NCBI GenBank assembly: GCA_031267485.1
Contig: JAIRYY010000081.1
Coordinates: 1-5,883 of the forward strand
Source of the DNA: Tannerella sp.
Lineage (GTDB): Bacteria; Bacteroidota; Bacteroidia; Bacteroidales; Tannerellaceae
Reading direction: 5' to 3'
Length of the DNA stretch: 5,883 bases
Both the position numbers and the translations under genes were made by a program. Shown in pieces: positions 1-5,839 of this stretch (positions are counted from its first letter, which is position 1; each line of letters begins with the position of its first letter). The notes beneath the pieces are model-generated. The model had not been told where the DNA came from, ran no database searches, and saw only the letters and a program-made list of their open reading frames with translations.

Positions 1-1320
1 ACTACCTTTACCGACGGGGGACCGACAGTCGGCTCCTTAGTCTATTCCATTTCCGCCGTTTACGAAGACGGAGAAGAATCGCCCTTTGCTTCCACGACCG
101 TATCGTTTGTGGAATTTAAGACGCCTACCGACCTGAAAGTGGAACGCGTCGACATGACCGATAACATAAAGGTAAGCTGGAATGCGCCCGTTTATGAACA
201 GACGATTTACTGGGGAACGCTGGATCCGGCATACATGGTAGGTTATGAAAACAAAACTCCTTTCTATTTCGGTCAGAAATGGTCCCGCGAAGAAATATCT
301 CCGTTTGAGGGAAAGTTCATAAAAGCGGTCCGGTTCATCCCGCTGGAAAAAAACACGTATGAAATCTATATCTCTCAGGGAGGCGTTTCCTGCAGGCAGC
401 CTGTCGAATCATCGTCTCTTAAATACAGAAGTATGAATGTCATCCCACTGGATAACCCGTTTGTAATCGGCTCCGGTTCACTTATTGTCTCCGTTTATGT
501 GTCGGAAGCGGGAGATGATTATCCTGCCATATGCGACGGCGGGCCGGTTATCGAGGGAAAAGGCAATCTCCATTCGTCTGACGGGGAAGTCTGGGATACG
601 GATTTCGATGAAGATGTCCCTGAAGGCTATAATTTCATCGTTTCGGCCGTCGTATCGACCGAAGGCGGAACAGCGGACGGCAGCGACGGGAACGGCGGCC
701 ATGAGCTGCTTTTGCAACACGGCGCAGACGTCCCGGATTCCGGCTCAGGGTCAGGGTCAGGGTCAGGGCTTCGGACGGAGATGGCCGGACGCCTCGCCAG
801 TAGCCCGTATACCGGCGCCAACTCCGGGACAGCGGTTGCCGCACAGCCCTTTTATGAAGATGCCGTGTCTTTGCGCACTTCCATGCCGGCAGCCTTTCCT
901 GAAATAACAAAATACAGGATTTATTGCAACGGTTCGGTACAGAAGGAAGTCAATGCCGCGATAACCGAACTTGTGGTGAGAAAGCCGACAGGTTCCGAAT
1001 ACCGGTTTGAAGTTTCGGCGTTTTATGGCAATACCGAAAGCGACAGAAGCGAAGTGGCGGCAATATTCGTAGGCTCGGAAAATGTTGATGATGTCGCGGA
1101 CATCTATCCGACGATGTTTTCGGGCTTTGTTTCCCTGAAAGGCCATGCTTCCGTCATGCGCGTGGATGCGGTTTCCATTTCGGGAAAAATTTGCCTCGTC
1201 GCGAATCATCCGAATGAAATAATTGATACGTCCTCCCTGTCGCCGGGAGTCTATTTCTTCCGCCTTTATGATGGTAATAACCGGATACTGAAAGTCGTGC
1301 GCGCCGTAAAAACAAACTGA
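1..1320 (+). CDS. T9SS-exported FN3 surface protein, C-terminal part
   Basis: This is the 3' part of a larger gene: the frame is open from base 1, so the true start lies outside the window, and 439 codons precede the TGA at 1318-1320. The GTG at 109 is an internal codon, not a start. Bases 1-108 encode the last strands of one FN3 domain (VYSISAVYEDGEESPF). A second FN3 begins at about 124-189 (TDLKVERV..IKVSWNAP) and ends at about 904-1071 (KYRIYCNG..YRFEVSAFYGNTESDRS). Between its halves lies an inserted beta-rich module at about 190-666 (YWGTL, AVRFIPLE, YPAICDGGPVIEGKGNL, GYNFIVSAVV), then a Gly/Ser-rich linker with an SG repeat. Bases about 1102-1311 encode a type A T9SS sorting domain (YPTMFSG, VSISGK, IDTSSLSPGVYFFRL), so the protein should cross the outer membrane by T9SS and be anchored on the surface or released. 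The catalytic or binding part, if any, is upstream and unseen. The gene converges with the radical SAM gene, 15 bp away. Confidence 0.9.
   Translation, partial: TTFTDGGPTVGSLVYSISAVYEDGEESPFASTTVSFVEFKTPTDLKVERVDMTDNIKVSWNAPVYEQTIYWGTLDPAYMVGYENKTPFYFGQKWSREEISPFEGKFIKAVRFIPLEKNTYEIYISQGGVSCRQPVESSSLKYRSMNVIPLDNPFVIGSGSLIVSVYVSEAGDDYPAICDGGPVIEGKGNLHSSDGEVWDTDFDEDVPEGYNFIVSAVVSTEGGTADGSDGNGGHELLLQHGADVPDSGSGSGSGSGLRTEMAGRLASSPYTGANSGTAVAAQPFYEDAVSLRTSMPAAFPEITKYRIYCNGSVQKEVNAAITELVVRKPTGSEYRFEVSAFYGNTESDRSEVAAIFVGSENVDDVADIYPTMFSGFVSLKGHASVMRVDAVSISGKICLVANHPNEIIDTSSLSPGVYFFRLYDGNNRILKVVRAVKTN
745..768 (+). repeat. hexanucleotide tandem repeat (TCAGGG)x4 encoding Ser-Gly
   Basis: Four exact copies of TCAGGG lie in frame in the surface-protein gene. 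With the preceding TCC GGC they encode five Ser-Gly pairs in the linker between the inserted beta-sandwich and the second half of the FN3 domain. Because the unit is six bases, a change in copy number would alter linker length without shifting the frame. Confidence 0.9.
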
Positions 1321-1335
1321 TGAAACGCAAACCGG

Positions 1336-2115
1336 TCAAACCGAAACGGAGACTTCAAATCCGGCCTGCCTGACTTTCTCCGCAATCTGTTCCAGCGTTT
1401 CCACCGGTGTTTTCCGCAACGTTTTCACCGGCGTTTCCCGGCTGACGGTATAAATCATCACTTTCTGCGGGCGGATTTTTTTCAGCGCTTCAATCCATCG
1501 TGCGACGTCTTCGTCGCGGGTGTTGTCAATAGAAACGCCGCGGTGTTCGCCCTCCAGGAAAATCGTTTGAATGATTAGTTTTCCGTTGAAGCGGCATAGT
1601 TGTCCGATGAGTTTTTCCGCGGTGAAACCGTGTATTTCGGGCTGATCTATCCATCCGATTAAGTCGTCGTTTGCAGCGTCCAGTTTCATCAGGTTTTCGT
1701 CCGCTTTGCACAGGGCCCGTATCACGTCCTCCCGGTGAAGCATGGTTGAATTGGAAAGGACGGCGACTTTTGCCTCCGGGCAAAGTCTGTCCCGTATTTC
1801 GAGCGTGTCGTCTATTATCGCGGCAAAATCGGGATGCATGGTCGGTTCGCCGTTTCCGGAAAAAGTAATGACGTCGGGGCAGATTCCCTCCGTGCGCATC
1901 GCCGTGAGTTTTTCAGTCAGCGCCTGCTTTACGCTTTCGCGCGGAGGCGCCGGCGTTTTCGTGCGGCGTTCTTCATTCAGCCCACATTCGCAATAGATGC
2001 AGTTGAACGTGCATCTTTTGCCGTTAGCGGGCGAAATGTTGATTCCCAGCGACGTGCCCAGTCGGCGGCTTTTGACCGGGCCGTATACGATTTCATCGAA
2101 TAGTAATGTCGGCAT
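1336..2115 (-). CDS. radical SAM protein, COG0731 (wyosine synthase-like) type
   Basis: A 259-residue cytoplasmic enzyme. The radical SAM cluster motif CTFNCIYC (Cys35, Cys39, Cys42, CX3CX2C) should bind a [4Fe-4S] cluster that cleaves S-adenosylmethionine. TFSGNGEP (residues 84-91) is the SAM-binding glycine motif, followed by the strand motifs AVLSNSTML (118-126) and MKLDAAN (143-149). The N-terminal FDEIVYGPVKSRRLGTSLGIN is the signature of the COG0731 group, named after the archaeal/eukaryal wyosine enzyme; the role of bacterial members is not established, so no substrate is assigned. ATG at 2115 is preferred over the upstream in-frame TTG at 2124 because MPTLLFDEIV fits the family's usual start. 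The C-terminus has a small internal duplication (TPVKTLRK/TPVETLEQ). The gene lies 36 bp after the HhH gene on the same strand and is probably co-transcribed. That leader contains TTTCTTTG, one base off a Bacteroidota -7 box, so an extra weak promoter is possible. Confidence 0.9.
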   Translation of the reverse strand: MPTLLFDEIVYGPVKSRRLGTSLGINISPANGKRCTFNCIYCECGLNEERRTKTPAPPRESVKQALTEKLTAMRTEGICPDVITFSGNGEPTMHPDFAAIIDDTLEIRDRLCPEAKVAVLSNSTMLHREDVIRALCKADENLMKLDAANDDLIGWIDQPEIHGFTAEKLIGQLCRFNGKLIIQTIFLEGEHRGVSIDNTRDEDVARWIEALKKIRPQKVMIYTVSRETPVKTLRKTPVETLEQIAEKVRQAGFEVSVSV

Positions 2116-2151
2116 AATCTTCAATTGTCAGCTGCAAAGAAACGTTTTTTT

Positions 2152-4254
2152 TTAGAATTTCCACCGTAATTGAGCATACAAATCCGTTTTGTCTTTCCCC
2201 GCAATCTCTTCCGCATCGGTACCGATGGTGTTGCGGTCATAATAATGCGTCCAGGCCGCCTTTACCGAAAGATAGAGGCCGGGCGTGAAATTGTAGCGCA
2301 ATACGGCGGACAGACGTATGCCCTCGCCATAAAAAGACGGGATGGAAAAGTTGTAAAGCATGTTTTTTTCATTCGAATAAATCCGGCTGTTGTAATCGTC
2401 GGTTTTAAAACAGGCCACATATGCGTCCAGCTGAACCGGTGATTCCGGGTTTTTCCAGCCCGCATTTTGCGAAATCACCCATCCCCGGCTTGCGGATGAC
2501 ACGTTTTCATCGTAAGCATTGCCCTCTATCGTCGTGCGGAACGTCATGATGTCCGATTGCCTGTGCGTCACCTGCAACCGTATCCTGTGCCGGTCGGCGG
2601 GTTCAATCAGCGATTCATGCTCCAGGGTAATATTTTTCTCATACTGCCGGAAGCGGTACCGCACGGACACGACCGTGTTTTTTATTCTGTTGAAATTGGC
2701 CTGAATCATATATTCCTTTCCCGACGACGGCGCGTCCGTTCCGTACCTCAGCCAGGGAAAGCGGAAAAAGTCGGCATATCCCGAAAAACTCCAGTAAGGA
2801 ACAGGCGACCATTGCATGCTCAGGTATACTCCCTCTTCGTTCTGTACGGCGGAGCCTTGCGAAAACGCATTGCCGTAAAAAGCCTGATAGCGGCGGTCGT
2901 AATATCGGTACAGGATAAGCGCCCTGATTCCCGATGACGCACTCCATTGCAGGGCGTTCAGGGTCGCGGCGGCGCCGTTTTGCGAAAGAGCCGTTTCACC
3001 GTAAACAACGACTTTTCCGCGCCTCCATCTATAATCAATGCCGATATTCGTGTTGTGTTTGCCGCGGAAATGAAATTTGTTGTAGGGTCTTGGTTCGGGT
3101 TCGACCGTCGAGTTCCCGAAAGAACAGGTTAATGCCGTCAGGCCGACAAGCAGTTCCGTCCCCGTATACCGGATGTTGCCGCCTGCAGTCAGGATATTTG
3201 CATTGTGTTTTTTCTCCAGGTCGCCTTTGGTGCGGTGCATCCCATCCTTTTTAAACGATGAAATCGTATGGTCTTCTGCCGTGGCATCCACCTTGCGGGT
3301 TGAAAAGAATGTGCTGACGTCGATTTTCCCCAGGGACAGGGTCGTGGCCGCGCCCCTGAAAAAATCGTTTTCGTTCGTCGAGTAGTGACGCCTGAAGCCA
3401 TTGTTCCGGCGTTCGGCCTGCGACAGGATGCTGCTCCGCGACGGGGTGAAATCGTTGCTTACGACAAGTCCCTGCCCGAACGACATCTTAAAATCCCCGA
3501 CGGCCAGGCTTTTTATTCTGCCCACATTCTTCAGGAACGCATGCACCGAATAATAATCAAAACCTTTGTGCTCTCTGTTCAGGAACGCTTCACCGGCATC
3601 CTTTTCCGCTAAGAATCCAATTTGCAGGCGATTACCGGACGAATAGGCGTAGCGCACGGATGAATAAAACGGCTCTCCGACATATTTGCGGTTCGGATAT
3701 TTCGTCAATATGCTGTCGGGATATTCTCCGTACCCCTTTTTTTCGTTCAGACATCTGTCATATCGCAGCATCAGTTCGTTTTTGCCATACTTCAATATAT
3801 TCTTGATGTTCAGGGGCGGCTCTCTGCCGGACTCGTCCACATACACAAACGGGAGAATCAGTTCGATAATCGGCATGTCCAGAAACGGGATGTTTTTAAG
3901 TTCGTATATCGAAACGAATCCACCCTGTTTTTTCTGATAATCGAGAATGTTCAGGATTTGTATGTCCGACAGGAACGGTATCCGCCTCAACTCCTCCATC
4001 GTGACGAGGTTGAGATTCAGCGGATTTTCGGAAAGCTGCGACAAATCCTCGTATAAAGTCTCGATGGATTCGCTGTTTTCTTCCGAATCTTCCTGCAGTT
4101 CCTCTATGTATTCAATCCATTTATCAACAGGAGCTGTTTCCTGACAGTAAGCATTATAACCATTTAACCACATGCTTATAAAGCATATTATCAATAACCG
4201 GTGCGCGGACGGGTGATTTCTGGCGGGCGGGAGGCCGGAATTTGTCACTTTCAT
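2152..4254 (-). CDS. secreted helix-hairpin-helix protein with outer-membrane beta-barrel-like C-terminus
   Basis: A 700-residue envelope protein. Residues about 19-37 form a signal-peptide core (LLIICFISMWLNGYNAYC) after a basic stretch, with cleavage likely before QETAPVDKW. An acidic, probably helical segment (about 45-77) follows. Residues about 78-138 carry two ComEA-like helix-hairpin-helix units (LNLNLVTMEELRRIPFLSD; GGFVSIYELKNIPFLD) ending in ILPFVYV. The remaining 550 residues are rich in alternating polar/aromatic strands and turns, ending LYAQLRWKF with a terminal Phe like the beta-signal of outer-membrane barrels. Proteins of this plan are common in Bacteroidota, usually labelled only as HhH domain-containing. 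HhH motifs bind DNA in ComEA, but here they may instead be a periplasmic scaffold; DNA binding or uptake is not shown. ATG at 4254 follows the upstream stop by 18 bp, with GGGAGG (4267-4272) 12 nt before it, an unusually Shine-Dalgarno-like sequence for this phylum. Second gene of the presumed operon. Confidence 0.9.
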   Translation of the reverse strand: MKVTNSGLPPARNHPSAHRLLIICFISMWLNGYNAYCQETAPVDKWIEYIEELQEDSEENSESIETLYEDLSQLSENPLNLNLVTMEELRRIPFLSDIQILNILDYQKKQGGFVSIYELKNIPFLDMPIIELILPFVYVDESGREPPLNIKNILKYGKNELMLRYDRCLNEKKGYGEYPDSILTKYPNRKYVGEPFYSSVRYAYSSGNRLQIGFLAEKDAGEAFLNREHKGFDYYSVHAFLKNVGRIKSLAVGDFKMSFGQGLVVSNDFTPSRSSILSQAERRNNGFRRHYSTNENDFFRGAATTLSLGKIDVSTFFSTRKVDATAEDHTISSFKKDGMHRTKGDLEKKHNANILTAGGNIRYTGTELLVGLTALTCSFGNSTVEPEPRPYNKFHFRGKHNTNIGIDYRWRRGKVVVYGETALSQNGAAATLNALQWSASSGIRALILYRYYDRRYQAFYGNAFSQGSAVQNEEGVYLSMQWSPVPYWSFSGYADFFRFPWLRYGTDAPSSGKEYMIQANFNRIKNTVVSVRYRFRQYEKNITLEHESLIEPADRHRIRLQVTHRQSDIMTFRTTIEGNAYDENVSSASRGWVISQNAGWKNPESPVQLDAYVACFKTDDYNSRIYSNEKNMLYNFSIPSFYGEGIRLSAVLRYNFTPGLYLSVKAAWTHYYDRNTIGTDAEEIAGKDKTDLYAQLRWKF

Positions 4255-4272
4255 ATAAGCGTTCCGCCTCCC

Positions 4273-5085
4273 TTAAAACGAAAAGGACAGTCCGATACCC
4301 AGACTTGCGCCGAGGACGGAGTGATAAACCGAGCCTACATCCACATTGATACCGGCAAAGCGATACCCCACGCCGAATGAGGGTCTGAGGGGCGCCGTTC
4401 TTATCCCGGTGCGCACCTTGAAATCGTCGAAAGGCATATATTCCATGCCGAACGAGCCGGCGATATTTTCTTCCCTGCCATGTTCGAGACTGCCGGTTAT
4501 CAACACCATGTTTATAATGTCCCAGTTGAAACCCAGCTGTATGGAATATGGCGCAACATGCCGGTTGTCAAAGTTCCTGTCGCCGGTCCGGATGGCGGGG
4601 GTATGTAATATGGACAATCCCGTCAACACGTTTTCAACAGGCCGGTAAGTGATTCCGACATCCGCGGATATTCTGCCGGAACTTTCCTCAAAGAGTTCCG
4701 ACTGAAGCAACACATACTGTACGGCCACTCCGAGCGACCATTTGGAGGCTATCTGTTTGCCCGCGGACAGGCGGAAAAGGCTTTCGCGGTATTCGTCATA
4801 GCCGAACGAGGTGATTTCGATACCGGCCGGCAGAATATCGTTCAGATAGTAAAACCCGCCGCTCATGGTCGCCAGTTCGCTGACGGAATACCGGTTGTAA
4901 TAGTTCGCATACAGCGTGCTCTGTTCCCTTATCGCCAGCAGGGCGGGGTTGTAAAGCGGAGTTTCCGTCACACCCCCTCCGCCGATACTCAACGCGCGCA
5001 GGTCGGGTATGCGCAGGTTGTCCGTTGCCACAGCCGTCAGACACGCAAACCACCCCAGTAAAAACGGAATAATAAATCGTTTCAT
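4273..5085 (-). CDS. small outer-membrane beta-barrel protein, PorV/PorQ-like
   Basis: A 270-residue protein with a clear signal peptide (MKRFIIPFLLGWFACLTAVA, cleaved near residue 20-22). The mature start has RALSIGGGGVTETPLYNPALLA (residues 30-51), resembling the N-terminal region of PorV/PorQ and FadL-type barrels, where a Gly-rich hairpin precedes an N-P-A-L/G motif. The rest alternates amphipathic strands and short turns (for example WSLGVAVQYVLL, FKVRTGIRTAPLRPSFGVGYRF) and ends LGIGLSFSF with a C-terminal Phe, as expected of a substrate of the outer-membrane barrel assembly machine. It is shorter than typical PorV (about 380 residues), so the family call is tentative and it should not be equated with the T9SS shuttle protein. 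It is the first gene of the presumed three-gene operon, and its outer-membrane location fits that of the HhH protein directly downstream. A promoter box and a heptamer repeat lie in its leader. Confidence 0.85.
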   Translation of the reverse strand: MKRFIIPFLLGWFACLTAVATDNLRIPDLRALSIGGGGVTETPLYNPALLAIREQSTLYANYYNRYSVSELATMSGGFYYLNDILPAGIEITSFGYDEYRESLFRLSAGKQIASKWSLGVAVQYVLLQSELFEESSGRISADVGITYRPVENVLTGLSILHTPAIRTGDRNFDNRHVAPYSIQLGFNWDIINMVLITGSLEHGREENIAGSFGMEYMPFDDFKVRTGIRTAPLRPSFGVGYRFAGINVDVGSVYHSVLGASLGIGLSFSF

Positions 5086-5102
5086 AGGCGCTTCTTTTTA
5101 GT

Positions 5103-5130
5103 GATTAATGATTAATGATTAGTGATTAAT
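5103..5130. repeat. heptanucleotide tandem repeat (GATTAAT)x4
   Basis: Four 7-bp units lie head to tail. Three are GATTAAT and the third is GATTAGT; a partial fifth copy (TTAGT) abuts at 5098-5102. The repeat sits 18 bases upstream of the ATG at 5085, between the predicted transcription start and the barrel-protein gene, so it would be in the mRNA leader. The 7-bp unit could vary in number by slippage and change leader length. No function is shown. Confidence 0.85.
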
Positions 5131-5168
5131 GCATCGCAACAATCATTGCGTTCTTCGTTCACGCCCCG

Positions 5169-5176
5169 CAAAAGTA
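5169..5176 (-). promoter_or_regulatory. Bacteroidota -7 promoter box TACTTTTG
   Basis: The minus strand reads TACTTTTG, matching the TAnnTTTG consensus of the primary sigma factor of Bacteroidota. It points at the barrel-protein gene and would give a leader of roughly 75-80 nt. No TTTG -33 box is visible at the usual spacing, which is common. The leader would contain a small inverted repeat (CGCAA at 5135-5139, TTGCG at 5146-5150) and the heptamer repeat. Confidence 0.5.
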
Positions 5177-5257
5177 ATGAAAAAGATGTTATTTCCCGGT
5201 TTTTCTATGGGGAAAAATGCGAGGAAAAAAAATTGTTCATAATTTTGATATTTAGGT

Positions 5258-5358
5258 GTCCGAACGGTGACTCTGTTGACCGGGATGATTAGGCCCTGTA
5301 GAGACGCGATTCATCGCGTCTCTACGAATCCGTCAATCATACAAATCACCATTCGGAC
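5258..5358. repeat. nested inverted-repeat element of about 100 bp (MITE-like)
   Basis: The outer arms GTCCGAACGGTGA (5258-5270) and TCACCATTCGGAC (5346-5358) are complementary over 13 bp with one mismatch (a G-T wobble in RNA). Inside them, TTGAC (5276-5280) can pair with GTCAA (5332-5336), and ATGATT (5285-5290) with AATCAT (5335-5340); these two overlap and compete. At the centre is the strong palindrome at 5298-5325. The whole could fold into one long, interrupted hairpin. It starts 5 bases beyond the stop codon of the orphan sorting domain. No clear target-site duplication flanks it, so a mobile origin is inference. Confidence 0.5.
5298..5325. repeat. REP-like palindrome, 12-13 bp arms
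   Basis: GTAGAGACGCGA is followed by TTCA and then its exact reverse complement, giving a 12-bp perfect stem with a four-base loop (13 bp if the T-A closing pair is counted). Palindromes of this GTAGAGACG...CGTCTCTAC look are familiar as dispersed intergenic repeats in several bacterial groups, which is why a REP-like identity is suggested; only one copy is in this window. On neither strand is the stem followed by a T-tract, so it is not a standard intrinsic terminator, although it could slow transcription or RNA decay from both sides. Confidence 0.7.
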
Positions 5359-5363
5359 GGCTG

Positions 5364-5672
5364 TTATTTTCCAATTGCGATTTTCTCGGTTGCGTTGCCG
5401 ACCTTTACGATATATATCTCCGGCGGCAGCGGGAAGGTTGTTGTGCCGGCGGACAGTGTCTGTCGGGCGTGCAGTGCGCCGGTCGGGGTGTAGACGTGCA
5501 GCACGGCGGGCTGTGCGGTGCGGACGTGGAGCGTGCCACCGTAACTCCATATCCGCATGTCGTCGACCGGTTCGTTGGCGTTGCCGGGGTTGTCGAGGGT
5601 GTTGGGGTAGAAGATGATATAGTTGTAGTGTTCGCCGTTAAAAAGTGTAGTAAGCTCCCAGTTTCCCGCCTG
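5364..5672 (-). pseudogene. orphan T9SS sorting domain, remnant of a larger exported protein
   Basis: The frame runs from just after an in-frame TAA (5673-5675) to the TAA at 5364-5366, about 102 codons. A gene caller would start at the ATG at 5558 and report 64 residues. From about 5600 down it reads as a T9SS type A sorting domain: NEPVDDMRIWSYGGTLHV, VLHVYTPTGALHARQTL, TFPLPPEIYIVKVGNATEKI, ending IAIGK. Such domains sit at the end of large secreted proteins and are useless alone. There is no signal peptide, and the upstream sequence switches to a transposase remnant, so this is the tail of a destroyed gene. The conserved Gly before IYIVKV in the usual LPxGIYIV pattern is Glu here (GAG, one transition from GGG), in keeping with decay. 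The boundary at the upstream end is uncertain and overlaps the transposase remnant by a few codons at most. Confidence 0.75.
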
Positions 5673-5839
5673 TTACTTCAGGAATATCCGTAGTTGAAGC
5701 GTCGCTATTGGGGAATCATTTTTGGGGGATAGGTTATGGAAGCTGAAATACAGGAAATATAACTGAAGAAGTGTTATCCTCCTATCTTGAGCATCATAAG
5801 GATCATCCGAATTCAAATGAAAATTTCATCCTGGAATGA
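5661..5839 (+). pseudogene. tnpA: decayed C-terminal part of an IS200/IS605-type TnpA transposase
   Basis: Pieced together across two frames, the plus strand reads SRLLLQEYP, stop, LKRRYWG, shift, NHFWGIGYGS, stop, NTGNITEEVLSSYLEHH, and finally PNSNENFILE before the stop at 5837-5839. This is the C-terminal region of the Y1 (HUH) single-strand transposases of the IS200 kind, typically about 150 residues, so roughly the last 58 remain. Three lesions are visible: TAG at 5691-5693 where Glu or Lys is expected, one G missing from the run at 5710-5713 (five needed for Y-W-G-N), and TGA at 5744-5746 where Trp (TGG) is expected. The Tyr at 5783-5785 in SSYLEHH is probably the former catalytic Tyr. 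The N-terminal HUH half is absent. The join with the sorting-domain remnant lies near 5640-5665. Family recognition is from memory of the motif pattern, not a search. Confidence 0.7.

Noticed and set aside
485..907. 140-codon plus-strand open frame inside the surface-protein gene
   Set aside because: It is an overlapping-frame shadow. The other frame has clear FN3 and sorting-domain signatures on both sides of it.
1321..1335. A terminator between the convergent genes
   Set aside because: Only a 4-bp CGGT/ACCG stem is visible and there is no T-tract, so it is too weak to call.
5240..5247. Plus-strand TAATTTTG matching the TAnnTTTG promoter consensus
   Set aside because: It points into the inverted repeat and the antisense side of a dead gene, with no plus-strand gene to drive and no -33 box.
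5298..5325. The palindrome as an intrinsic terminator
   Set aside because: The stem is strong, but no run of T follows it on either strand.
5267..5617. 116-codon plus-strand open frame rich in Arg and Cys
   Set aside because: It is the antisense shadow of the sorting-domain remnant, with low-complexity composition and no recognisable motif.
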